Origin: Vibrio gigantis
GTDB taxonomy: Bacteria; Pseudomonadota; Gammaproteobacteria; Enterobacterales; Vibrionaceae
Assembly (NCBI RefSeq): GCF_024347515.1
Contig: NZ_AP025494.1
Coordinates: forward strand, 62,001-126,000
Length of the DNA: 64,000 nucleotides
Direction of reading: 5' to 3'
Part shown: positions 56,883 through 64,000 of the stretch, in pieces
Layout: the number at the start of each line of letters is the position of its first letter
Numbering within the stretch: the stretch's first letter is position 1
Made by a program: the position numbers and the translations under genes
Notes under the pieces: model-generated
Told to the model about the DNA's origin: nothing
Databases searched by the model: none
Seen by the model: only the letters and a program-made list of their open reading frames with translations

Positions 56883-59344
56883 TGCGAATGTTTGATGGCG
56901 TCAGATCAAAATTAACTCAAAGTGCAATTATCGTAAAAGAGAAATTACGCTTGAAAACTGGTGAGCTGCATGAGGAGTTCGCCAGTGAAACTATTTTGAA
57001 GCAGCAGCAGGAGATCACTCGCTTGCAGAAAGAAGTCGCAAGCATGATCAAATACCCGCCGACGCCAGATGGTGTCCCTGTCTTAACGGAGGGGGACATT
57101 TTATTCGCTTATAGAGGCATTATTAAGGAAACGTTCCTTGCCGTAGGCATGCTCGAAGGTACAGATAAAAGCCTGACTCCATGCTTTATGAACACGTACA
57201 TGCATGCGATCCGTTCTGTGATTTCATTTTTCCACCTACTGCCTGCTAGTGAGTACCATCATCACAATGAAGTTGGCGGCCTACTTCGTCATTCATTAGA
57301 TGTTGCCTTAATGACCTTAAGAATGTCGAAGGGCTCTCGACCTTTGGCTATCGGATTCCAAGATGAGGAGATGCTACGAGAACCGCGATGGCGCTTTGCC
57401 GCATGGTTAACAGGTTTGTTGCATGATGCAGGGAAAGTCATTTCTGACATGAGGGTTTCGGGGAAAGAGCTGGATACCACTTGGAACCCACAAATTGAAA
57501 CCATTTACGAATTCAGTGAAAGATATGGTATTGACCGCTACACCGTTAGCTGGAATCCACGCCGTGCTAATCATTACCATGAGAAGCTGTCAGTGCTGTT
57601 ATTAGACAGAGTACTGAGTGACACAGCAAAGCGCTGGTTATATCAATCTAACGATAACCTTTCAGGACCAATCATTGACGCGCTGCAGAACTATGCCCGT
57701 AAGGAAGGGTATATCGAGAAACCATTGCGCCGTGCCGATGCGCTCAGTGCCGAACGAGATCGTAGAACCCAATTCCACAAACTCATCGGACAGCGTAAAG
57801 CCGGTAAGAGTCACGGCATTATCTCGGCCATCCGAGATTTACGAAAAAACCGTTGGAACAAAGTCAATGAAATCGGTGCTCGCATGTATGTCATTGATGG
57901 GGAGGTATACCTCGATTACCGAAATGGCGTGCAAGACATCATCAGCCACATGAACGCTAATTCTAGCAACTCGGGTCACCTAGCCAGAATTGAATCCAAC
58001 ATTGGTATCGTAGTTCAAGAGATGGAAGAGCTAGGTATTGTGGAGCCGATGCATGAAGAGTCAGACTTTGTGAGGCTCACATTTACAGCGAAGCAAGGGA
58101 AGATGCGACAAGTTGATATCGTTCGTATCAGTTATCCAGATTTGGTCTTCGAAGGTGAATTACGCCCACCTAACCTTAAAGACTGTTACATCGAATTTTC
58201 TAGCATGGGCGAACGCTTAACAATCGACGCCAAAGGCAGCTTGGATTATACCGAGCCAAAAGATAACCCATTTCAGACCCTTTATAACTTGGACCCAGAA
58301 CAAGGCTCCCAAGTAAATCGTAATAAAGCTCGTTCGTTGAATTTGCCGGGGCTACCAAAACCACCTGAAGAACTCATGCAAGCTGCTGAAAATCAATCAC
58401 CGACAACGACCCCGCAGCAGATCAATGCAACAGCACCAGCACCGGCCAACACGAGCAACAATGGGAAGCCAGCAACAGCGACACCTGCTCAGAAAAACGT
58501 TCCTGCTCAGAAAAACGTTCCTGCACAGAAAAACGTTCCTGCTCAAAACAACGTCCCTGCACAGAAACCAGCACCCAAACCTCAAGCAACGAAAAAGCCA
58601 GCGACGAAAAAAGCAGCGACTAAGACGAACACCACAAAGGCAAACTCACCGTCAAAGACAAGTGGGCCAACAATCGTGTTCGAAAATGAAACAAATCAGT
58701 CGGTGGAAGAAAACAATGCGGCACCTAGTGTATGGGATGGCATGAACATCAACGCAGCTGACGACAAACCGGTTCAGGCACCGTCGTCCAAACCTCTAGC
58801 CACCGCAGCTAAAGGGCGTAAGTCCCAAACACAGAAAGCACAGCAAAGAGCTTCCGCTTTAAAAAATGTGTCTGATAAAGACCTAAGAACCCTATGTTAT
58901 GTGATGGCATGGGCGCTATCCAATGGTAAGACCGATGGTGATTCCATTGTCAGCTACAGCTCAAGAAATGCGATCTACGCGCACAAAACGTGGGTTCTTT
59001 GTCTTGTAGAGATGACCAACATGGAAATGAATACGACGGCCTTTTTTGACCGCTTCGGAGATGACATAGAACCAGGGAAAATATTGGGCATTGACGCGAC
59101 AGAGCACATCAAGTTGGACAGCAGTTGCGTCAAAGCCTTCGCAGAACTGTTCGGTGTGGGCGAAAAACTGTTCTTAGATCAAATTAAAAATTTCAATGAC
59201 TATGGTAGGCCAGAGCGTATGGATAACCTCGATTTCTTTGCAGGAAAGCTCACCATTAACAGCGAGCAAGAGAAGTTAATTTTAGATTCAAACCTCGCCA
59301 AAGAATTGAACTTAATTGCTAATGGAGTCGCTTCTGATGTTTAA
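56882..59344 (+). CDS. traI: TraI relaxase, MobH family
   Basis: The 820-residue relaxase nicks oriT and stays bound to the transferred strand. ASEYHHHNEVGGLLRHSLDV gives the three His of the MobH relaxase motif (126-128) and H137, and LLHDAGKVISD supplies the HD pair at 181-182, as expected for the TraI_2 metal-binding domain. Residues about 500-620 are a Pro/Ala/Gln/Lys-rich linker (repeated PAQKNV). The C-terminal 130 residues (KDLRTLCYVMAWALSNGKTD) form the TraI_2_C domain. The order traI-traD and the overlap with traD match SXT, IncC and R27-type elements. No SD other than AGGAATCAGCTTA is seen, so coupling to the previous gene is likely. Confidence 0.9.
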   Translation: MRMFDGVRSKLTQSAIIVKEKLRLKTGELHEEFASETILKQQQEITRLQKEVASMIKYPPTPDGVPVLTEGDILFAYRGIIKETFLAVGMLEGTDKSLTPCFMNTYMHAIRSVISFFHLLPASEYHHHNEVGGLLRHSLDVALMTLRMSKGSRPLAIGFQDEEMLREPRWRFAAWLTGLLHDAGKVISDMRVSGKELDTTWNPQIETIYEFSERYGIDRYTVSWNPRRANHYHEKLSVLLLDRVLSDTAKRWLYQSNDNLSGPIIDALQNYARKEGYIEKPLRRADALSAERDRRTQFHKLIGQRKAGKSHGIISAIRDLRKNRWNKVNEIGARMYVIDGEVYLDYRNGVQDIISHMNANSSNSGHLARIESNIGIVVQEMEELGIVEPMHEESDFVRLTFTAKQGKMRQVDIVRISYPDLVFEGELRPPNLKDCYIEFSSMGERLTIDAKGSLDYTEPKDNPFQTLYNLDPEQGSQVNRNKARSLNLPGLPKPPEELMQAAENQSPTTTPQQINATAPAPANTSNNGKPATATPAQKNVPAQKNVPAQKNVPAQNNVPAQKPAPKPQATKKPATKKAATKTNTTKANSPSKTSGPTIVFENETNQSVEENNAAPSVWDGMNINAADDKPVQAPSSKPLATAAKGRKSQTQKAQQRASALKNVSDKDLRTLCYVMAWALSNGKTDGDSIVSYSSRNAIYAHKTWVLCLVEMTNMEMNTTAFFDRFGDDIEPGKILGIDATEHIKLDSSCVKAFAELFGVGEKLFLDQIKNFNDYGRPERMDNLDFFAGKLTINSEQEKLILDSNLAKELNLIANGVASDV

Positions 59345-61250
59345 GTCAAAGACAAAACCCCTGTATGACGATATTCAAGACTACTTCCGTGAAGTGTTTG
59401 AGATACAACAAGCTCGCGCATGGCTGGCTTCGGGTGCTTTTTTCAGTGTCGCTGGTGGATATCAAGCATTGTACAACCTATTCACTGAGACACCGGCTCC
59501 CGATACGGTGATGTTGACAGGGCTAGGTATGGCCACCAGCTTTGTCATGGCCGCCAAACGATCTTCTGAAGCATGGCCAATTCTAAAGATGCAGGCTCGA
59601 TTGTGTTCGAACAAACTGGATATAGAGTCTTTGGAAGACACTCGAAAGAAGGCAGAGAAATACAAAGACCGTATGTACTTAGGGACCGGCTTTAATTGGG
59701 GGCCAGAGCACGCCATCAATATGTATAAAATCAATGCCCTCCCTTCTGCACGCCGCGACCAAAAAGTGCCTTTATATTTAAGGAAGTTGATCCCCTATAA
59801 CCCTGTTCTGAACGAAGCATTAGGTGGGGAGCCATTCCTCATGGCCTTGGGCAACGAGAAAGATGTGACTGTGCATTATGATGTAGGCCGCGCACACACA
59901 ATCATCTACGGCGTTCCAGGCTCAGGCAAAACAACGTTGTTAAAGTTAATCGCATTAAACAAACTGTGGTCAAAGCGAAAATGCTTGCTCATCATCATCG
60001 ACCCAAAAAATACGCCGGAAATGCGAAATGGGTTGAAAGCAGAGATGGAGCGTCAGGGTAAAGGGGACCAGTTCTACTATTTTGCCCCCGCACGGCCATC
60101 TGAATCTGTCGTTGTTGATTGCCTAGCCAACTATAACCGAACATCGGAACTGGCAACCCGTGTCGTTGAATGTATTCCAACGGGCGGCTCTTCTGGGGAA
60201 GTCTTTAAACAATTCTGTTGGGAACGTGTAAACCAAATTACTCAGGCAGCGGAATACATCGGTGAACGACTCACACTTCGTACCCTTCATTATTATCTGC
60301 GTGAAGGTCTAGTACGTCTGGTAGAGAAAACGTGTGAAACGTACTTCAGTCAAGAAATAGGTGTGGACTGGAAAGCCCAAATGAACGGTCGCATCAAAGC
60401 CATGGGCTCGCAAGACTGGCTTGAAAATATGATCATGTATTATTCCGATGTCATGGCTAAAGACAAACCTTGCTCTCAACTTTCAGGGATCATTGACGCC
60501 TTCCATAAAAAATCGTCTGAAGTGAGCACCAAAACTGGCTCACTGAATGCAATTCTGGAACAACTTTGCTCGGCGCCTCTAGATACATTGTTGTCCCCTG
60601 ATTTAAATAATTTATCGGACAACCAACCGAACGTCGTCAATTTACGCGAGTTATCAAACACAGGTGGAGTGCTGTACTGCGCCACAGACGGTTTAACAGA
60701 CCCAGTGATTTCAGGCACCTTATCGAAGCTTGTGTCGGCAGCTGCAGCGGCATCGTCAGCTGAACGTTATAACTTTGGTACAGGAGAAGAGCCAGAGGTT
60801 TGCTTTATGGTCGATGAAGCCCATAACGCACTTAATGATCCAATCCTGAATTTACTCGCCGTCGGTCGTCAGTCCAAATACGAACTGTACTTAAGTACAC
60901 AGTCCATGCCCGACATCGTAGAAAAAACCTCGCAAGCGACCGCCGATAGGATAACCGAGCTGTGTGCCAATACCATCGCCATGCGATGTGAAGGCAAAGT
61001 AACTCGTGAATATGTATCAGAAAAGATGGGGGCTGCCGATCTAAGAAAGCATCAAAAGATGATTTCAAACAGCGCCTCAACACAAGATTCCGTCTCTTCA
61101 TTCAATTCAGGTTCTGGTGTACGTGAGTCATCAGAAGAGCGCAGTTTATTTCCACCGTTCATGGTATCGGCCTTACCCAATTTGCAAGCTATATGCAGCT
61201 TCTCAAATGGAAATAAAACCCTACTCCGCCTGCCTGTAGAGCCACGTTAA
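59337..61250 (+). CDS. traD: TraD-type coupling protein (VirD4/TraG family ATPase)
   Basis: The start is ATG 59337, after AATGGAGTCGCTTCTG, overlapping traI by 8 bases. Two N-terminal hydrophobic segments (ARAWLASGAFFSVAGGYQAL and VMLTGLGMATSFVMAA) anchor it in the inner membrane. Walker A GVPGSGKTTLL is at about residues 192-202, Walker B VCFMVDEAHNAL in the second half. QSKYELYLSTQSMPDIVEKT fits the conserved coupling-protein helicase-like region. It recruits the relaxosome and pumps DNA into the T4SS. At 637 residues it is the usual size. Confidence 0.9.
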   Translation: MFKSKTKPLYDDIQDYFREVFEIQQARAWLASGAFFSVAGGYQALYNLFTETPAPDTVMLTGLGMATSFVMAAKRSSEAWPILKMQARLCSNKLDIESLEDTRKKAEKYKDRMYLGTGFNWGPEHAINMYKINALPSARRDQKVPLYLRKLIPYNPVLNEALGGEPFLMALGNEKDVTVHYDVGRAHTIIYGVPGSGKTTLLKLIALNKLWSKRKCLLIIIDPKNTPEMRNGLKAEMERQGKGDQFYYFAPARPSESVVVDCLANYNRTSELATRVVECIPTGGSSGEVFKQFCWERVNQITQAAEYIGERLTLRTLHYYLREGLVRLVEKTCETYFSQEIGVDWKAQMNGRIKAMGSQDWLENMIMYYSDVMAKDKPCSQLSGIIDAFHKKSSEVSTKTGSLNAILEQLCSAPLDTLLSPDLNNLSDNQPNVVNLRELSNTGGVLYCATDGLTDPVISGTLSKLVSAAAAASSAERYNFGTGEEPEVCFMVDEAHNALNDPILNLLAVGRQSKYELYLSTQSMPDIVEKTSQATADRITELCANTIAMRCEGKVTREYVSEKMGAADLRKHQKMISNSASTQDSVSSFNSGSGVRESSEERSLFPPFMVSALPNLQAICSFSNGNKTLLRLPVEPR

Positions 61251-61259
61251 GGAAATATT

Positions 61260-61886
61260 ATGAAAGTATCGACCAAATTCAAAAAAATTACTGCCAGCGT
61301 TTATCTGAATCGAACGATCGATAAAGAGTTGAGCGAGCGATTGAATTATCAAGCGTTTATTTGGCCGTCTCTTGGTGAGGTTCAAATGCGAGTAGTGAGG
61401 TTATTCGGTGACGTTGTGCCAGCTTCTTTCAATGAAGGAGAAGAAGAACTCTTACTTGACGTGGTATTGCGAGAGATGGCCGATACATGGGATGAGCATT
61501 ATGAGACACACGGCAAGGAAGTCGCCTTCAAGCACATCTTTTTGAAAGTGTTTGACCGAACCTCAGAACTATTCAAAGTCATGGTCACATCAGAAGACAC
61601 AAAGGCAGGCTGCGACCTAATCTGGGACCCGATTCGCTGTTCATTTTCAGACTTTGCTACGTCCAGCCGCGTATGTTGCATGGAAGTCATTGACAGAAAA
61701 CTAACCTCAGAGAGCGAGAAACATTGTCGCCAACTGAGCCTGTTACTGCTCCCTCAACTCTTCGGTCGTCCTGAACTCAATACAATGGGTATCGCACCCT
61801 ACGCCTTCGAAGACCCTCGCTCGGTGAATTTGTTAGACCTGTTACTCAAACCTGAAAAGATATTGGAGGCTGCTCATGGCGCATGA
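61260..61886 (+). CDS. Hypothetical transfer-operon protein, 208 aa
   Basis: The ATG at 61260 follows TTAAGGAAATATT. It is soluble, without a signal peptide or membrane segment (YQAFIWPSLGEVQMRVVRLF, DVVLREMADTWDEHYETHGK). SXT and IncC elements have a similarly placed small gene after traD (traJ). Whether this is its counterpart cannot be told from sequence alone. It overlaps the next gene by 11 bases. Confidence 0.5.
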   Translation: MKVSTKFKKITASVYLNRTIDKELSERLNYQAFIWPSLGEVQMRVVRLFGDVVPASFNEGEEELLLDVVLREMADTWDEHYETHGKEVAFKHIFLKVFDRTSELFKVMVTSEDTKAGCDLIWDPIRCSFSDFATSSRVCCMEVIDRKLTSESEKHCRQLSLLLLPQLFGRPELNTMGIAPYAFEDPRSVNLLDLLLKPEKILEAAHGA

Positions 61887-62559
61887 TACCCAATCTTTTA
61901 TCGACGAAGGTAACAAAGCCCTACTCGGTGATGGTGTCTCGATACTAAACCCGTGGGTAAGGTTGGGGTTTATGATCTGGTTCTTTTCTTTGTTGTATTG
62001 CTGGTTTGGTATGTCAGCGGAGCAATTTAGAGCCGACGTCATCGATGAGGTGTCCATTGTTCAGTCGACAATGACCGAAGAGCAATCAGAAATAGTGTTC
62101 GACCGTGTAAACGGTCAATACCAGACGACGATGGTCGATACGGGCATCTCCAATGTCATTGATAGATTTTATATCAAACCTGAAAAAACAAATGGGTCCG
62201 GGGTCTTTATTGCAGGTATATCAGAGCGGCTGGTGGATAACACAAAGATGTGGTGGTATCGCAGCATACTTCGACTGAACGTACTCATGGAATGGCTTCT
62301 TTTAGGCGGGGTGCTTATCTTCGCGTTCATGAGTGATTCTTACTACGAATATCGTAAGCGAATCTACGCCTTTACACAGCACAACGTGAAAATAGCGGCA
62401 ATGGCCTTTCGCATGATATTCATCATTCTCTTTTCACTATGGGTCTTCCTTGTTGTCCCCATCATTGATGGCGGATTCTGGCGATATTTACCCCTATTTT
62501 TCATTGGTTTATGCATCCTATTAACCACCACGATCATGCGTGAATTCCAACGCTTTTAA
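61876..62559 (+). CDS. DUF4400-like inner-membrane protein of conjugative elements
   Basis: This 227-residue protein starts inside the end of the gene before it (SD TTGGAGGCTGCTC). There are about four hydrophobic segments: VRLGFMIWFFSLLYCWFGMS, LNVLMEWLLLGGVLIFAFMS, MAFRMIFIILFSLWVFLVVP and FWRYLPLFFIGLCILLTTTI, and a soluble periplasmic-sized loop between the first two. Position after traD and this pattern fit DUF4400, an integrating-conjugative-element membrane protein of unknown function. It may help TraD or the T4SS in the membrane. Confidence 0.65.
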   Translation: MAHDTQSFIDEGNKALLGDGVSILNPWVRLGFMIWFFSLLYCWFGMSAEQFRADVIDEVSIVQSTMTEEQSEIVFDRVNGQYQTTMVDTGISNVIDRFYIKPEKTNGSGVFIAGISERLVDNTKMWWYRSILRLNVLMEWLLLGGVLIFAFMSDSYYEYRKRIYAFTQHNVKIAAMAFRMIFIILFSLWVFLVVPIIDGGFWRYLPLFFIGLCILLTTTIMREFQRF

Positions 62560-62581
62560 ACAGACATAGGTAATCAATAAC

Positions 62582-63547
62582 ATGCGGATATTTAAAAAGA
62601 AGAATCAAGAACCAAAGTCATTGAGAGAAAACCTCAAAGAGTTTACGCAGCGATACCGGTCTATTCACAACCTAAATCGGATTAAGGTTGGTTTCATTGT
62701 TTTTGGTGTGTTGTTCGCGGTCGGTCAAACCATATACCGAAGTCACTATTTCAACATGCCGGTTCCGCACATAGCGCTCATACAACTGGAGGGAGCCGTA
62801 GAGAGAGGCAGTCCGACAGCTGATGGAACTATCCTGTCAGAAAGCATAAGAAAAGCCATGAAAGATCCATTGGCTCATGCCATTTTGATTGAAGCGAACT
62901 CACCAGGTGGCAGCCCAGTGCAGGCCGAGATATTACATAGGACTTTAATGTCCATGAGAGAAACTACCAATAAGCCGGTCTATTTTTCGATAGGTGAAAT
63001 GTGTGCGTCGGCTTGTTTATACATCAGCTCCTCGGCAGACAAAGTGTATGCCCATAAAAACTCGTTGATCGGCAGTGTCGGTGTCAGAATGGATACCTGG
63101 GGATTCGACAAACTCATTCAACAACTTCAAGTTCAAAGACGGACATACACAGCGGGTAAAAACAAAGCCTTGCTGGACCCGTTTTTACCCGAGAACCCTG
63201 AAGCAACAGAGCACATAGAGTCACATGTCCTCCAGCCATTATTTGAGGAGTTCAAAGGAGCGTTAATTGAAGGTCGTGGCGAGAAATTGGAAACAGACAA
63301 CCCGGACATCTTCACTGGTTACATTTGGACAGGTTCAGAGGCCGTTGAAATCGGATTTGCCGACGACATTCAAACCCATTTCGAGATCCGTGAAAATCTG
63401 CGTGATGAGTACCAAGTGACGGACATACAGAACTACACCAAGCCTAAGTTCAGCATGATGAAGCTCCTGAGTTCCGATTTCTGGGCTGAGGTGTTAGCGA
63501 AAACTGCCATGAAGTTAGACTCAGGCAGCGAGATGGAGCTTAGATAG
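62582..63547 (+). CDS. S49-family signal peptide peptidase-like protease
   Basis: The ATG at 62582 has AGGTAATCAATAAC upstream. A single N-terminal membrane segment (RIKVGFIVFGVLFAVGQTIY) is followed by the SppA protease domain: IALIQLEGAVERG, ILIEANSPGGSPVQAEI, and the active Ser in GEMCASACLYISSSADKVYA. Lys is in TYTAGKNKALLDPF. Both catalytic residues appear intact. At 321 residues it is the short, one-domain form. A peptidase of this family is a standard neighbour of traI-traD in SXT-like elements, but its substrate is unknown. Confidence 0.85.
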   Translation: MRIFKKKNQEPKSLRENLKEFTQRYRSIHNLNRIKVGFIVFGVLFAVGQTIYRSHYFNMPVPHIALIQLEGAVERGSPTADGTILSESIRKAMKDPLAHAILIEANSPGGSPVQAEILHRTLMSMRETTNKPVYFSIGEMCASACLYISSSADKVYAHKNSLIGSVGVRMDTWGFDKLIQQLQVQRRTYTAGKNKALLDPFLPENPEATEHIESHVLQPLFEEFKGALIEGRGEKLETDNPDIFTGYIWTGSEAVEIGFADDIQTHFEIRENLRDEYQVTDIQNYTKPKFSMMKLLSSDFWAEVLAKTAMKLDSGSEMELR

Positions 63548-64000
63548 ACAAATGGAGTGTTGGTTGTTCAATGAAAGACAATCAACACTCCTCTTCTGCT
63601 GGCAAGGTGGTGCAAGAACGTCGGTTCGTCGCTGGTGGAGGGGTGGCAAAAAATAGACGTCGCCCGTATGCGATAACATAATATGGTAATGAAAATCAGG
63701 CAAAGACAGGCAGGGTAAATGGGAAATTTCTTATCTCGGATGCGTCTTCACCCTAGTAAGAATCGTTAACTGGGAGCTTAAACTGTGAGGCGCGTTGCAC
63801 TTTTGTTGAGAGGATGTAAAGGCATTTCATCGATAAACCCCTTCCCAATAAATGTGACGTGATTCAAACCTAAGCAGAATTTCAGTCAACAAAATCATAT
63901 GCTTGTGTATATGTGAAATGCAAGTCATTGATATGTAGACACAAAAAACATACAAAAAAGCTATCTATAAATTACCTTACATTAGTCATGGTTATGCACA
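63548..64000 (+). other. Non-coding end of the window
   Basis: No gene was recognised here. The region holds an inverted copy of the 17-base motif (63667-63683) and a GCAGGGTAAATGGGAAATTTC stretch that might be a promoter element for the next transfer genes. A pilin or T4SS assembly gene would be expected just beyond base 64000. Confidence 0.5.
63667..63683 (-). promoter_or_regulatory. 17-base repeated motif, copy 3 (inverted)
   Basis: TATGCGATAACATAATA is the reverse complement of TATTATGTTATCGCATA, one base from copy 2. It lies in the gap after the S49 peptidase. Confidence 0.35.

Noticed and set aside
1..64000. tRNA, rRNA and complete insertion sequences
   Set aside because: No cloverleaf, rRNA signature or transposase with terminal repeats was recognised anywhere. 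A computed search would be needed to exclude them fully.

Overview
This 64 kb window looks like part of a large conjugative plasmid, or a plasmid-like integrative element, from a marine gammaproteobacterium, most likely a Vibrionaceae. The reasons are moderate AT-richness, an F/SXT-type mating-pair cluster with a MobH-type relaxase, an actin-type (ParM) partition operon, a KfrA-like coiled-coil protein, umuDC and a Cre-like tyrosine recombinase. No rRNA, tRNA or ordinary housekeeping gene was seen. No replication initiator was recognised in the window.

Layout. Bases 1-222 are the tail of a UvrD/Rep-type helicase. Bases 298-12533 form a rightward DNA-metabolism block. It holds an SSB-like OB-fold protein, a CobS-like AAA+ ATPase (frameshifted), a WGR-like ORF, a DUF3150-like protein, a CobT-like VWA/MIDAS protein with 13 Asp/Ser repeats and a Toprim/primase-like protein. 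These are followed by many small unknown genes, including a DUF4314-like protein and a 2Fe-2S ferredoxin. Two operons here share a multi-hairpin leader, and most gaps repeat one plan: stop codon in TAACCCC, a C-rich stretch, a hairpin, then TTGGAGGA. Bases 12729-13412 hold a short N6-methylase-like protein. Bases 13633-16085 are a cargo island with a HEPN-like protein, a Cys-His-Asp (transglutaminase-like) gene broken by an amber codon, and an R-S-E ADP-ribosyltransferase-like protein. Bases 16546-18806 return to the small-gene style of the first block.

Bases 18856-29610 are accessory DNA: a large secreted protein, small membrane proteins, a secreted HNH-type nuclease and an SOS-controlled umuDC pair. 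Bases 29747-34157 hold two tyrosine-recombinase-family proteins, a 44 bp near-palindrome, kfrA with its probable operator, and a DciA-like protein. Bases 34577-38212 hold an EAL protein and a zinc-finger primase-like protein.

Bases 38302-53310 are leftward: two secreted proteins of unknown role, traG (with a very long repeat-rich C-terminal extension), traH, a small periplasmic protein, a TraF-like thioredoxin, a FlhC-like protein, a protein that reads as two fused FlhD-like domains, and parR/parM. The FlhC/FlhD-like pair is probably the conjugation master activator, comparable to SetCD of SXT and AcaCD of IncC. Bases 53311-55266 are a non-coding hub with centromere-like motifs, a 51 bp tandem array and two GC-rich 146 bp direct repeats. 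It is a candidate parS/oriV/oriT region. From 55267 the rightward mobilisation operon begins: two accessory proteins, traI (MobH), traD, two accessory proteins (one DUF4400-like membrane protein) and an S49 peptidase.

The strongest candidates for new biology are the repeated structured leader RNA, the standard hairpin intergenic modules, a dnaX-type A AAA AAG slippery site joining the CobS-like and WGR-like frames, the single-chain FlhD-FlhD regulator, and the HEPN/Cys-protease-like/ART cargo.
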